DNA of 64,000 nt from Chitinophagaceae bacterium (GCA_016713965.1 JADJOC010000003.1:356584-420583), one strand, 5' to 3'. Counted from the stretch's first letter, positions 1 to 9,138 are shown. Numbers and translations are program-made. The notes: generated from the sequence alone by a model not told the origin.

Positions 1-438
1 TACTTTAAAATAGCGGATGAAAAAATTAAGAAAGCACTGGAAGGCTATACTACCACAAACAGCAGATCACAATTAATTGAAAAAAATAATAATAAAATTA
101 TTTTAGATGCATACAATGCTAATCCAAGTAGTATGAAAGCTGCAATAGAAAATTTTTCAGCTATGGAAGGCAATAATAAAATTTTGTTGTTAGGTGCCAT
201 GATGGAACTGGGGAAAGATAGTATTAAGGAGCACCAGGAAATAGTAAACCAGGTTGATAATAATTTATGGAAAGAAGTAGTGTTAGTTGGAGGTGATTAT
301 GCCAACATTAAACATAAGTATATTTACTTTGATAATGTTGCACAATTACAGCGTTGGTTCGCAGATCAAAAGTTTACGGGTTGCAATATTTTAATAAAAG
401 GTAGCCGTAGCATACAAATGGAAAAAGTGCTTGAGTAA
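1..438 (+). CDS. murF: UDP-N-acetylmuramoyl-tripeptide--D-Ala-D-Ala ligase, C-terminal part
   Basis: This is the 3' end of a reading frame that enters from the left edge; the frame is open from base 1 to the TAA at 436-438, about 145 residues. MurF adds D-Ala-D-Ala to the UDP-muramyl tripeptide in the cytoplasm, the last soluble step of peptidoglycan precursor synthesis. The Mur-ligase C-terminal domain is visible: the motif DAYNANPSSM (codons near 106-135) is the conserved start of that domain, followed by the LLLGAMMELG strand-turn segment and a closing segment with KGSRSIQMEKV. An internal ATG at 133 is not the true start because the upstream codons continue the family sequence. The rest of the gene is outside the window. 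Confidence 0.93.
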   Translation, partial: YFKIADEKIKKALEGYTTTNSRSQLIEKNNNKIILDAYNANPSSMKAAIENFSAMEGNNKILLLGAMMELGKDSIKEHQEIVNQVDNNLWKEVVLVGGDYANIKHKYIYFDNVAQLQRWFADQKFTGCNILIKGSRSIQMEKVLE

Positions 439-445
439 GCACTTT
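424..445 (+). terminator. hairpin over the murF stop codon
   Basis: A perfect 9-bp stem AAAGTGCTT / AAGCACTTT with a GAGT loop overlaps the murF stop codon. There is only a weak T tail, so it is a likely but not certain intrinsic terminator. Confidence 0.5.
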
Positions 446-496
446 AGCTTATAAATAGAAATTTTCTGAAAAGCTAATTTAACTCTATATACTATA

Positions 497-886
497 TTAA
501 TGAGTAAATTTATTGACTAAGCGTTTAAAAAGATTTGATCCACCTTTTTTTATCTCTCCGGAATGTGCGGATATTTTATTTACCCCTCTATTAATAATCA
601 GGCCGGCTAACCCCTTAATAACTTTTCCGGATATTCCCAATAATAATTTTTTAGGTAAAAAAACAGTTGCAATACTTGTAATTACTGTGCCTGCACCTGT
701 TAACAGAGTGCTTGATAATTTTGGAGATTTTGTGATACGGGTTACGGCACTATGTATTAAATTTCGAGGTTTTAAACTCTCATAAGTTTCGCAAAAGCTA
801 TGTATCAACTCTTGCTTTTGTTTATCACTACTTTTTTCCAACCGTAAAATTGCAGACTTTAATTCTAAAGAGTTTTGAATTTTCAT
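497..886 (-). CDS. hypothetical protein with glycine-rich hydrophobic centre
   Basis: This 129-residue protein is not one I can name. The first half is a charged helix with many Lys and Glu. Residues about 58-100 are hydrophobic and Gly/Ala-rich and could form one or two membrane-associated helices, and the C-terminus is basic. It lies 5 bases downstream of the holin-like gene on the same strand, after the YtxH gene. These three probably form one operon, which in Bacteroidota is typical of small envelope-stress proteins. The start at 886 is an ATG. The overlapping plus-strand frame at 513-785 is treated as its shadow. The function is unknown; an envelope-associated role is inferred from its neighbours only. 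Confidence 0.7.
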   Translation of the reverse strand: MKIQNSLELKSAILRLEKSSDKQKQELIHSFCETYESLKPRNLIHSAVTRITKSPKLSSTLLTGAGTVITSIATVFLPKKLLLGISGKVIKGLAGLIINRGVNKISAHSGEIKKGGSNLFKRLVNKFTH

Positions 887-891
887 CGTAA

Positions 892-1233
892 TTAATTAAG
901 TAGCTTTTTGATAACCATATTGCTCAAAGGTGCCTTTAAAAATTTATTCCTGAAAATATAAAAAACAAGCCCCACTAGTGCGTAAAAGCCTGCAACAACA
1001 AAAAATCCATAATGAAATTTCCCTAATAAATCTCCTAACCAGAAAGCTAATCCAATATTAAAAATAAAAAAAAATAAGAAGCCCATTAACATCATTATAA
1101 AAACTGATCCTAAAGATGAGACTAAACCAGATGATTTGTCTACTGCTTTTAATTTTAACAATTCTAATCTTACTTCTAAGTAATCTCCAGCTTCCTGAAA
1201 TAAAGATTTTATGGTATTTGTATGATTTTCCAT
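892..1233 (-). CDS. phage holin-like family membrane protein (Holin-X type)
   Basis: This 113-residue protein has an amphipathic, charged N-terminus (residues 1-35) and two long hydrophobic segments, about 40-65 and 72-93, the layout of the putative holin superfamily 3/Holin-X family. In Bacteroidota these are chromosomal proteins that usually sit beside YtxH-type genes and have nothing to do with phage lysis. That context is met here: the YtxH gene is 55 bases upstream and a third small protein follows 5 bases downstream. It acts in the inner membrane, probably as part of a stress response; the molecular role is not known. No phage genes are near it. Confidence 0.75.
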   Translation of the reverse strand: MENHTNTIKSLFQEAGDYLEVRLELLKLKAVDKSSGLVSSLGSVFIMMLMGFLFFFIFNIGLAFWLGDLLGKFHYGFFVVAGFYALVGLVFYIFRNKFLKAPLSNMVIKKLLN

Positions 1234-1288
1234 ATGGGCATTTTTATTACCAGAACTTGCTTTTTATATTGTGATTGAATGTGATAAA

Positions 1289-1570
1289 TTATGAAAGTTT
1301 ATGTTTGGCTTCTTCCTTTAATCTGTTGGCACTATCTTTTCCATTTTCACATAATTCTTTGGCACTACCTTTTATATTTTGATATTTCTCAGCTATAGCA
1401 TCACCCAGTTCATTATATTTATCTTTAATGGTATCTACTAAATCTCCACTTTTTTCAGAAATCATTCTTCTGGTTTCTTTACCTTTTTCAGGAGCGAATA
1501 AAACCCCTAATATTGCACCAGCAGCTGCTCCAACAAGTATTCCCGTAATAAGTTTTTCACTGTTCTTCAT
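1289..1570 (-). CDS. YtxH domain-containing protein
   Basis: This 93-residue protein has an N-terminal Gly/Ala-rich transmembrane segment (residues about 8-28) ending in the hallmark LFAPEKGKETR, then a long charged helix. That is the YtxH family layout. Members are small membrane-anchored proteins induced by general stress in several phyla; their biochemistry is not settled. It is the first gene of the probable three-gene minus-strand operon that continues with the holin-like gene. The ATG at 1570 is preceded by an A/T-rich leader. I saw no clear regulatory site, although the 270 bases upstream are AT-rich and end at the insertion sequence. Confidence 0.85.
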   Translation of the reverse strand: MKNSEKLITGILVGAAAGAILGVLFAPEKGKETRRMISEKSGDLVDTIKDKYNELGDAIAEKYQNIKGSAKELCENGKDSANRLKEEAKHKLS

Positions 1571-1838
1571 AATAATAAATTTTAGTTGTAAATAAATGTG
1601 TGTTATAGTTATAATTATCTTCTAAAATATTGCCAATAAAAATTACAAACCTGGCAATTAAATAAAAGCCAATCCTATATTGGTTTAAATATATTTATAG
1701 TAATTGAATGATAAATAATCTTTTTACTAAATCGTGAAATTAATTCTACAATTGTAGATTATGATACCAGGCAATATTTAAAACCAGAATAAAAATAACC
1801 ATTTTTATTAAATCCGTTATTAAATATTACAATATTTA

Positions 1839-3298
1839 TAATTAGTCGTTCCTCAAAAAGCCCTACAATCCTTTACCATTCATAATTTATACACACTTAT
1901 AGATAAATAAATCTGCAAGAAAAGTAGAAATGAGCTTAAAAATCCTGCACATTTGTATCATGTTATCCAAGCAAAAAACAGTGCACAAATTGGTTTTTAC
2001 AGCAGTTTTGAAGAGCAGTTGAATCATTCTCATCCGCTTTATATTCTGGCAAACAGGATTGATTGGAATGTGTTTGAAGAAGCTTTTAAAAAACATTACA
2101 GTGCAACCCAGGGCAAACCAGCCAAGCCTATCCGCTTAATGGTATCGTTGCTGATTTTAAAGCAGCTTCGCAATTTAAGTGATGAAAGTGTAGTAGGGCA
2201 ATGGGCAGAAAATGCCTATTATCAGTACTTTGGCGGAGAAAAATTATTTTCTGTAAAACCACCTTGTGTGCCTACAGAGTTAGTAGAGTTTAGAAAACGA
2301 ATTGGAGAAGCGGGGTCAGAATTGATTTTTAAAGAAAGTATCCGTATCAATGGTAAAGATGCCGATGATGATAATTTGAGTGGGGATACTACTGTACAGG
2401 AAAAAAATATCACCTATCCAACCGATGATAAGCTGTACAAAAAGATAATTGTAAAATGTCAGGCCATAGGCCTAAAAGAAAGGGTGGAACTAAGACAGAG
2501 TTATAAGTTTACGGTAAAAAACTAAGCGCTGTTCAGCGTTTTAAGAAAAACAAAGCCGGCGCAGGCAAAGCAAGAAAAGCTGGTAAAAAAATTAAAACAA
2601 TAGCAGGCAGGTTAGTACGGGAGCTTGAACGCAAACTTACTGCCGATAGTTTAAACAGGTATGCAACCGATTTATCATTGTTTAAAACAGTATTAGCACA
2701 AAAAGAAGCGATAGCGGTAAAGTTTACAGCCTTCATGAACCCGATGTAAAATGCTACACTAAAGGCAAAGGGCATAAAAAATTTGAGTTTGGAAGCAAAG
2801 CCTCTTTTTTAGTAACACAAAGTACCGGCGTAATTGTTGGGGCATTAAATTTTACAGAATCCCTGCATGACTCAAAAACACTACCCTCAGTATTAGAACA
2901 ATATGAAAGGCTGATGGACAAAGAGGCTAAAAATGTTTTTTTAGACAGGGGGTACCAGGGGCCTAAAATGATTAACAATACTGCATTACAAACACCAAAG
3001 CCAGATAAGGACATTACTCAAACCAAACGCAAAAGACATAAACGCAGAGCGGCAATAGAGCCTATAATAGGGCATTTAAAACACGATTACAGAATGAGCA
3101 GAAATTACCTCAAAGGTACAGTTGGAGATGCAATCAATGTAATATTAGCGGCTGCAGCAATGAATTTTAAAAGAATGATGAATAAATGGAAAGTAGAATT
3201 TATTTTTGGGCCTTAAAATTGCTTCGCTTCTTTAACTTTTATACTCAACTGATTTTTGTCCCCAAACTAAAAATGACTTTTTGAGGATCGACTAATTA
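1839..3298. mobile_element. insertion sequence, copy 1 (IS5-like DDE element)
   Basis: The element core runs from 1845 to 3292 (1448 bp). It is bounded by terminal inverted repeats, TAGTCGTTCCTCAAAAAG at the left and the complement of TAGTCGATCCTCAAAAAG at the right (one mismatch). The 6-bp word TAATTA is repeated directly at 1839-1844 and 3293-3298; because TA is at both ends of the word, the true duplication may be 2 to 6 bp. A second, nearly identical copy lies at 36724-38181 flanked by TAGCTA. One transposase frame fills the element. It sits between the YtxH operon and a Usp gene and interrupts no recognisable gene. Confidence 0.93.
1930..3216 (+). pseudogene. IS5-like transposase, copy 1, frameshifted
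   Basis: This is a DDE_Tnp_1-type transposase of about 430 codons. Visible catalytic landmarks are the first Asp in SGDTTVQEK, the second in DRGYQGP, and the Glu in RAAIEPIIGHLK. The likely start is the ATG at 1930, because copy 2 reads through from the equivalent ATG at 36815. Compared with copy 2, one A is missing in the run near 1975, one in the run at about 2515-2520 (6 A against 7) and one near 2702 (5 A against 6). The frame therefore breaks into pieces at 1953-2525, about 2526-2735 and about 2754-3216. Copy 1 is intact at other sites where copy 2 is broken, so a full frame can be rebuilt from the two. Confidence 0.9.
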
Positions 3299-3305
3299 AA
3301 TAAAT

Positions 3306-3374
3306 AAAAAATATCCTATCTAATGACATTATTACCCGATATTCATTCAGTAATAATGTCATTAGATAGAATAT
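3306..3374 (-). terminator. long hairpin downstream of the universal stress gene
   Basis: Arms 3311-3335 and 3350-3374 pair over 25 bp with one mismatch around a 14-base loop. Read on the minus strand the stem is followed by a T-rich run, so it fits an intrinsic terminator for the Usp gene that ends at 3395. The stem is unusually long for a terminator and lies just outside the IS end. Confidence 0.65.
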
Positions 3375-3394
3375 TTCTTTTAAAATCCTAATGC

Positions 3395-3862
3395 TTAGTT
3401 TTTATCACCTGTAGGGATAATGAATAAAGGAATTGTAGTGTGGTGCAAAACTTTTTCAGTTATGCTTCCCATTAAAACTTTTTCCAACCATCTCCTGCTA
3501 TGCGAACCTAAAACAATAATTTCAGCTTTTAACTCTGCAGCAGCTTTTAATATATTTTCTGCGCAATCTCCTTTAGCTACCATTATTTTTATTAAAGGAT
3601 CAGCAAGATGATTTTTAGAGTTAGTTAAAAACTTTTCTGCTTCTTCTATTAATCCTGTTTCGTCAATATCTTGGATTATATCCATTCCGGTACCTGTATA
3701 ACCCATTATTGGCGAGTATTGTGCCGAAGAATAATAAACTGCATCTGCAACCACATGAAAAAGGATCACTTCAGCATTCATTGCTTTTGCAAGCGAATAA
3801 CCGGTTTCCGCTACTTGCTGAGCAGTAGGGTTATAATCTAAAGCTATTAATACTTTTTTCAT
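3395..3862 (-). CDS. universal stress protein, single domain
   Basis: This 155-residue cytoplasmic protein has one UspA domain. The N-terminal strand MKKVLIALDYNPTAQQ and the C-terminal phosphate-binding pattern G-S-H-S-R ... G-S-I-T-E-K-V fit the ATP-binding subgroup (G-2X-G-9X-G-S/T). Usp proteins are nucleotide-binding stress proteins without a single known reaction. It differs from the four two-domain Usps at 27-35 kb in having one domain. The 50-residue membrane protein gene starts only 20 bases upstream on the same strand, so the two are probably cotranscribed. A strong hairpin follows its stop codon. Confidence 0.93.
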   Translation of the reverse strand: MKKVLIALDYNPTAQQVAETGYSLAKAMNAEVILFHVVADAVYYSSAQYSPIMGYTGTGMDIIQDIDETGLIEEAEKFLTNSKNHLADPLIKIMVAKGDCAENILKAAAELKAEIIVLGSHSRRWLEKVLMGSITEKVLHHTTIPLFIIPTGDKN

Positions 3863-3881
3863 TAAAATGATTTACAATTTA

Positions 3882-4034
3882 TTAAGCACTTCTGCGAATT
3901 ACTTTAAGTAAAATAGAAATAACTGCTATTACTAACAAAATATGAATAAGTCCGCCGCCTACATGATAGCCAAAGTATCCTACTGCCCAAGCAATTACCA
4001 GTATTACTGCTATTACATATAATAAGTTTCCCAT
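3882..4034 (-). CDS. lmo0937-family (DUF5670) small membrane protein
   Basis: A 50-residue frame runs from ATG at 4034 to TAA at 3882. It begins MGNLLYVIAVILVIAWAVGY, has a conserved central GYHVGGGLIH-type turn, and a second hydrophobic segment ending in basic residues. This two-helix hairpin with central Gly/His is typical of the lmo0937 family, small inner-membrane proteins often seen beside stress genes. Function is unknown. It is the first gene of a likely two-gene unit with the Usp at 3395-3862. Confidence 0.85.
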   Translation of the reverse strand: MGNLLYVIAVILVIAWAVGYFGYHVGGGLIHILLVIAVISILLKVIRRSA

Positions 4035-4589
4035 GGCTTTTTGTTTAAGGTTTAAATTAAAAAATAATGTTTATACACTAAATATAATAAAAAGCCTGCC
4101 AGTTTTATAACTATTAAAAAATCAATATTTCAATATACTATAGGCAATAAAAAGGATAAGTTGGGCAAATTTATCTACAAAAATTAGTTAAATCATATTA
4201 TAACTTTTTCAACAACATTAGTAATCATCTCCTTTGTAAATAGTTTGCTTATCTGAAAAGTATATGTGCAGTAATCATTACTATTTTAACTTTAGGATTA
4301 TTAAGTTTTACATATTCAACAAAATCAATCCTAATCAATCAGGTAAATGATTATGTAAAAAAAATGGGCAGTATTCTCTTTTTTTAAAACAAGATGATAG
4401 CCTATTTGGCTTAGTACAATTAAAGTTAAGAAAATTGAAAAAGCATTTAATATATTTAAATGTTAAAAATTCTGTAACTCTAAATTATTTAAGTATTGAT
4501 ACATTTATGTAGAACAAAAAATTTGTAATTATTATCCGCTAAAAAAAAATGATAAAGTAATCGTATCTTCATACAAATTTTCAGATTAT
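4035..4589. other. intergenic, no gene seen
   Basis: This 555-base AT-rich stretch lies between the divergent lmo0937/Usp unit and the sigma-54 activator. I find no convincing reading frame or RNA. A short palindrome GTAATCATTAC at 4271-4281 is the only symmetric site I noticed; whether it is an operator is unknown. Confidence 0.6.
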
Positions 4590-5999
4590 ATGAAGAAAAG
4601 TATATTGGTAATAGATGATGACGTGGATATGTGCATCCTATTAAGCCGATTTCTTACTAAGCATGGATATACGGTTGATACAGCACATGCTGCCACCAAA
4701 GGAATAGAAAAATTTAAGGAAGGTAAATATGATGTTGTTTTGTGCGATTTTAGGTTAGGAGATAAAAAAGATGGTAAAGATATTTTACTTGAAGTGAAAC
4801 AACATAATCCACAAACTATTGTCTTTATTATTACAGGATATTCTGATATTAAAACTGCTGTTGATGTCATCAAGGCTGGAGCTCATGATTATATCACCAA
4901 GCCTTTGATCCCCGATGAGGTTTTAAATGTATTAAATGCGGCACTAAACTCAACTGGCGATAATACTGGCAATTTAGCTAACAAGCAAACTGCTAATACG
5001 GAACAGGGCAAAGCCAAAAGCCCATCGGTTAATAATGAATTTTTAGTAGGCAAAGCCCCTGCAACCAAAGCATTATATAACCAGATTGAAATTGTAGCGC
5101 CTACTAATTATAGTGTAATATTGTATGGCGAAAGCGGAACGGGTAAAGAAGTAGTGGCTAAAACAATTCATGAAAAAAGCAATAGAAAAGGAAAGGCATT
5201 TATAGCCATGGATTGCGGTACCCTGTCTAAAGAATTATCCGGAAGTGAATTATTTGGACATGTAAAAGGTGCATTCACCGGCGCAATAAATGATAAAGAA
5301 GGGCATTTTGAATTAGCTAACGGAGGTACTTTATTTTTAGACGAAGTAGCCAATCTTTCTTCAGAAATACAAGCATCTTTATTGCGTGTAATACAGGAAA
5401 GAAAGTTTAAAAGAATTGGTGGTACAAAAGAAATGGATTTGGATATCCGGATCATTGTAGCTACCAATGAAAATTTACAGGAAGCCTATCGTACCGGAAA
5501 ATTCCGGGAAGACCTATATCACAGGTTTAATGAATTTTCGATTAATTTACCATCATTAAAAAACAGGAAAGAAGATATACCACTTTTTGCAAATTTCTTT
5601 CTGCAAAAAACAAAAGCTGAATTAAATAAAGAAGTAGAAGGTTTTGATGATGAAGTAATGAAAATTTTTATAAAGTACCCGTGGCCGGGCAACTTAAGAG
5701 AATTTAGAAACGTGATAAGACGGTGTGTTTTATTAACAAACGAAGGCAAAATACTACCCGAAACTTTACCAGCTGAGATTATAAATGGCAATAGCCATGA
5801 ATCAACATATACATCATCAACAGCTGCTCCGGCTAATAATTCATTAGATTTAAAAGATACAGCATCCAAAGCTGAATATGAAGCCATAATGAATGTATTA
5901 AAAGAAGTAAATTTCAATAAAACCAAAGCTGCAGATTTACTTAAAATAGACAGGAAAACATTATACAACAAAATAAAAAACTACGAAAGCTCTCAATAA
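4590..5999 (+). CDS. NtrC-family sigma-54-dependent response regulator
   Basis: This 469-residue protein has a receiver domain (1-120, acidic pocket DDD at 9-11, phosphoacceptor Asp53 in LCDFRLGD, Lys in TKPL). A Ser/Thr/Asn-rich linker follows, then an AAA+ domain (about 155-385) with Walker A GESGTGKE, the GAFTGA loop that contacts sigma-54, and Walker B GGTLFLDEV. A Fis-type helix-turn-helix closes it (about 425-469, KTKAADLLKIDRKTLYNKIK). All key residues are present, so it should be an active enhancer-binding activator. No partner histidine kinase is adjacent, and I found no convincing -24/-12 promoter in the window, so its targets are unknown. A terminator overlaps its stop codon. Confidence 0.95.
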   Translation: MKKSILVIDDDVDMCILLSRFLTKHGYTVDTAHAATKGIEKFKEGKYDVVLCDFRLGDKKDGKDILLEVKQHNPQTIVFIITGYSDIKTAVDVIKAGAHDYITKPLIPDEVLNVLNAALNSTGDNTGNLANKQTANTEQGKAKSPSVNNEFLVGKAPATKALYNQIEIVAPTNYSVILYGESGTGKEVVAKTIHEKSNRKGKAFIAMDCGTLSKELSGSELFGHVKGAFTGAINDKEGHFELANGGTLFLDEVANLSSEIQASLLRVIQERKFKRIGGTKEMDLDIRIIVATNENLQEAYRTGKFREDLYHRFNEFSINLPSLKNRKEDIPLFANFFLQKTKAELNKEVEGFDDEVMKIFIKYPWPGNLREFRNVIRRCVLLTNEGKILPETLPAEIINGNSHESTYTSSTAAPANNSLDLKDTASKAEYEAIMNVLKEVNFNKTKAADLLKIDRKTLYNKIKNYESSQ

Positions 6000-6014
6000 A
6001 TTGAGAGCTTTTTT
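5987..6014 (+). terminator. intrinsic terminator after the sigma-54 activator
   Basis: The stem AGCTCTCAA / TTGAGAGCT with a TAAA loop is followed by six Ts. It overlaps the stop codon of the upstream gene. Confidence 0.9.
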
Positions 6015-6082
6015 GTATTTGCGGCTGTCAGCATTGTATCTTTATTCTACTTCAGTTTCGGCTAAAAGATTATATCAATTTT

Positions 6083-6101
6083 CCTTCTCTGCAGGAGAAG
6101 G
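6083..6101. repeat. REP-like palindrome, left part, split by an IS
   Basis: CCTTCTC-TGCAG-GAGAAGG is a copy of the dispersed palindrome family also seen near 12211, 14378, 14695 and 44930. The characteristic trailing half (GGCGGACGGATGAGG) appears only after the IS, at 7012-7026, so the IS inserted inside this repeat. Confidence 0.65.
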
Positions 6102-6112
6102 TGCCCGCCTTA

Positions 6113-7008
6113 GAGACTGTTTAAGAATTTACATCAATTATTGTTATGTGGAAAAGTGGAAAAAAAGGCTGTAGTTAATTGTAGGATTTATCACTAATTG
6201 AGAATTACAACAAACGCAATTAGTATGATAAGCTACCCTACCTGTTTAAACGACAGCCAATGGCAAGTTATGAAAAGCTTTTGAATATAAAAAAGGAAAC
6301 GTAAGCATGATTTGCGACAAATTCTGAATGCCATTTTTATTTGGTTAAAACAGGCTGCCAATGGCGTATGCTTCCTGGTGAATTTCCAAAGTGGCAGATA
6401 GTATATTACTATTGTAACCGGTGGAAAACCCTGGGGGTTATCGAAAAGGTCCGATGCTTTTTAGTAAAATTGTTAAGGGTGAAACAAGGTAAAAGCACCG
6501 AACCTTCTTAGGCATCTTGGATGCCCAGTCGGTTAAAAGTACATTGGTAAGCAAGAGCAGCAATACCGGTTATGATGGAGGTAAAAAATCAAAGGGATAA
6601 AACGGCATATTGTAGTAGATGCTTCAGGGTTGTTACTTTGTATAGTGGTTCACCCTGCAAGCATGGCCGATAGAAAAGGGGGAAAAGTTGTATTAGAAAA
6701 ACTTAGTAACCGTTGGCATGGGATTAAAAAATATTTGCTGATGGAGCTTACCCATTACCAGGCAAAGCAGCAAAAAAAACCAGGTGCTGGGGGATATGAA
6801 ATGGAGGTGGTAAAGCGTTCTGAATTAAAAGGGTTTAAAGTAGTTCCCAAAAGATGGGTGGTGGAAAGAACTTTTGCATGGAACGAGACAAACAGGAGGA
6901 ATGCTAAGAGTTATGAGAGACTTTCTAATACTGCTGAAACAGTTACTGAAATCTCTGCTATCCGATTAATGTTAAAACAATTTGACACTTAAATTCTTAA
7001 ACAGTCTC
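6113..7008. mobile_element. IS5-superfamily insertion sequence, degenerate
   Basis: Terminal inverted repeats GAGACTGTTTAAGAATTTA (left, 6113-6131) and the complement at the right (ending at 7008) bound an 896-bp element. It carries a broken transposase in the plus orientation. No clear target duplication is visible. It lies inside a dispersed REP-like repeat rather than a gene. Confidence 0.88.
6225..6992 (+). pseudogene. IS5-family transposase (IS427/IS1031-like), broken
   Basis: The reading frame starts at ATG 6225 (ISYPTCLNDSQWQVM) and contains the helical N-terminal part RQILNAIFIWLK typical of small IS5-group transposases. It is then interrupted by several frameshifts and stops. The last third is open from 6630 to 6992 and contains GIKRHIVVDASG just upstream, the catalytic Asp region, and the RWVVERTFAWNETNRRNAKSYE segment holding the catalytic Glu. 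The number of lesions exceeds that of neighbouring host genes, so this copy is probably dead, although some lesions may be sequence errors. Confidence 0.85.
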
Positions 7009-7204
7009 TCAGGCGGACGGATGAGGTTTACAAGTCTGGCACAAACCCAAACACAAGGCTTCACCGGGCTTTTCATTACTATCCTAAAGGCATCCATTCA
7101 CCATTTAAATTGCTATTGAGTTTTTAAGTAAAAATTATAAAATGATATTTACTATAACATTTATATAATACCTAGCAACTTGAGTTAATTAGGTATTTTA
7201 TTGA

Positions 7205-7979
7205 TCAATTACCTTTCCTTAGCATGTCTGCATATTCGTTAGGTAGTATACTTTGTTCAACGGCGCAGGCTGCTTTCTCTACATCGTAACCGAAGCGGAT
7301 AAATTCTACCTGTATGCTATCTTTATTTAATATGCTGCTGTTGTCGTTGATGTGCAATATTACATAACAGCCCTGCGGATTACCATCTTTAGGCTTGCCT
7401 ACAGAACCAATATTAATGGCATGCCAGTACCTTGTTTTGTCGCCGGTAGTTTCCTGTAATATGCGATGATAAGGTTTGTGTGTATGTCCAAAGCACATGA
7501 TGTCTGCATCAGCATTGTGCATGATGCGCAACAGGCTTTTTTTCTTCCCTGTCTTCAAATAAGTATTCATTTATTTTTCTTGGGCTGCCATGTACCAACA
7601 GCAGGTTAAGCTTGTCTTCGTTTAGCTGGTATTCTACCCTGATGTGTGCCGGTAAGGTCCGGAGATATGCCCTTTCTTCGGGTTTCATTATTTCGTTGGT
7701 ATAGGAAATAGAAATGTTACCGTTTGCATTTTCATGATCGGTTTTATAAGCACAACCACAATCATTGCTCATTCTGCCAATACCAAAATCATAATTTCCG
7801 GCAATAGCCGGGATGTTGCGTTGGCGAATTTCGTTAATGACTTCATTAGGCCATATGTTGTAGCCCACCAAATCGCCTAAACAATAGATAGCATCAGGTT
7901 TACGGCTGTCAACGTCTTTAAAGAATGCTTCCAATGCAGGAAGGTTGGCGTGAATGTCGCTGAATAATGCAATTTTCAT
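7205..7979 (-). CDS. calcineurin-like metallophosphoesterase, frameshifted
   Basis: Two overlapping frames, 7509-7979 (N-terminal) and 7205-7570 (C-terminal), encode one protein of about 255 residues. The metal-binding set is complete across both: DIH at 8-10, GDLVG near 35, GNYD near 62 (the family usually has GNHD), HGSP near 130, and GHTH in the second piece. This is the YfcE/PrpE-like fold, a cytoplasmic phosphodiesterase or phosphatase with two metal ions; the substrate cannot be read from sequence. The break lies in a run of seven A near 7552, where eight would restore the frame. It follows acr3 on the same strand, and similar genes are often found in arsenic clusters. Confidence 0.87.
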
Positions 7980-8042
7980 TGTATGATTTTTTATAGTTGC
8001 TTGTAGCTAATACTGTGCTTGCCTGCTGAATAGAATTACGAA

Positions 8043-8090
8043 CGTACAAGTGAGTGACACAACAGAAGCTTAATAGCAGCACAAAAGCCG
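8043..8090 (-). repeat. dispersed repeat R3, copy beside acr3
   Basis: Read on the minus strand, this segment shares AGCTTCTGTTGTGTCACTCA and the following CTTGTAC with the copy at 48128-48195 (one mismatch over 27 bases). It directly follows the corrected stop of acr3. Confidence 0.65.
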
Positions 8091-8108
8091 GTTACATAAA
8101 AATAAATA

Positions 8109-9138
8109 TTACGCAGGCTTTGCATAATATTTTTTGCGAAGCCAAAAGCTACGTTCACCAATGCTATTAATGCCGGCACTTCTACCAGTGGGCCGATAAC
8201 ACCTGCAAATGCTTGTCCGCTGTTAATACCAAATACGCCTATGGCCACCGCTATTGCCAATTCAAAGTTATTGCCTGCTGCGGTGAATGCTATGGATGCG
8301 TTTTTTGAATAGTCTGCCCCTAATGCTTTACCAATAAAGAAACTGATTACAAACATAATAAGAAAGTAAATGGTTAATGGTATGGCTATGCGTACCACAT
8401 CTAAAGGTATCTGCACAATCAGGTTGCCTTTAAGGCTGAACATTACCACGATGGTAAAGAGCAATGCAATGAGTGTAACGGGTGATATAAGCGGTATGAA
8501 TTTTTTATTGTACCATTCCTCACCTTTAATCTTTACCAAAATAAAACGGCTTAGTACACCTGCGGCAAATGGGATACCTAAATAGATGGCTACGCTTTCG
8601 GCTATCTGTGCAATGGTAATGTTTACCTCAAAACCTTTCAGCCCGAACAGTGGCGGCAATACGGTAACAAACAGGTACGCATATACGCTGTACAAAAACA
8701 CCTGGAATATACTGTTGAGCGCTACCAATCCTGCTGCATACCCTGTTGCCTTCTGCCAGTTCGTTCCATACCATTACCATTGCAATGCAGCGGGCAATAC
8801 CTATCAGTATCAATCCTATCATGTATTCGGGATAGCCGTGTAAGAACATTACTGCCAATATAAACATCAGCACAGGGCCGATTACCCAATTGAGCAGAAG
8901 GGATGCACTTAATACTTTGGTGTTCCTGAATACTTCACCAATTTTTCCATAATGTACTTTGGCTAATGGCGGGTACATCATTAGTATCAGCCCTATTGCC
9001 AGCGGGATATTGGTTGTACCGCTTGACCAGGAATTAATAAATCCGGGTGCAGCAGGAATAAAATATCCTATTACCCCCCCTAATGCCATTGCAGCAACTA
9101 TCCATACGGTAAGATACCTGTAAAGAAATTTTGTCCAT
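8109..9138 (-). CDS. acr3: ACR3-family arsenite efflux permease, frameshifted
   Basis: This inner-membrane arsenite exporter should have about ten membrane segments. The pieces are 8628-9089 and 8036-8728, which join near 8740. Family features include the LNWVIGPVLMF segment, the IGIARCIAMVMVWNELA segment with its Cys, and the GNNFELAIAVAIGVFG segment. A start at ATG 9138 gives MDKFLYRYLTVW if one A is removed from an AAAA run. At the 3' end the uncorrected frame runs through repeat DNA to 8036; adding one A to a six-A run gives the ending KKYYAKPA and a stop at 8109-8111, which looks like a normal family end. All breaks are in short runs. With arsM and arsR it forms a scattered arsenic resistance set. 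Confidence 0.88.

Noticed and set aside
892..1233. Prophage suggested by a holin-like gene
   Set aside because: No phage structural, integrase or lysis genes are nearby; this family is a normal chromosomal partner of YtxH genes.
4590..5999. Sigma-54 promoters as targets of the NtrC-type activator
   Set aside because: I looked for TGGCAC-N5-TTGC-like words before the main genes and found no convincing match by eye; a matrix scan would be needed.
8370..8843. Two plus-strand frames opposite acr3
   Set aside because: They are shadows of the conserved membrane-protein coding on the minus strand.
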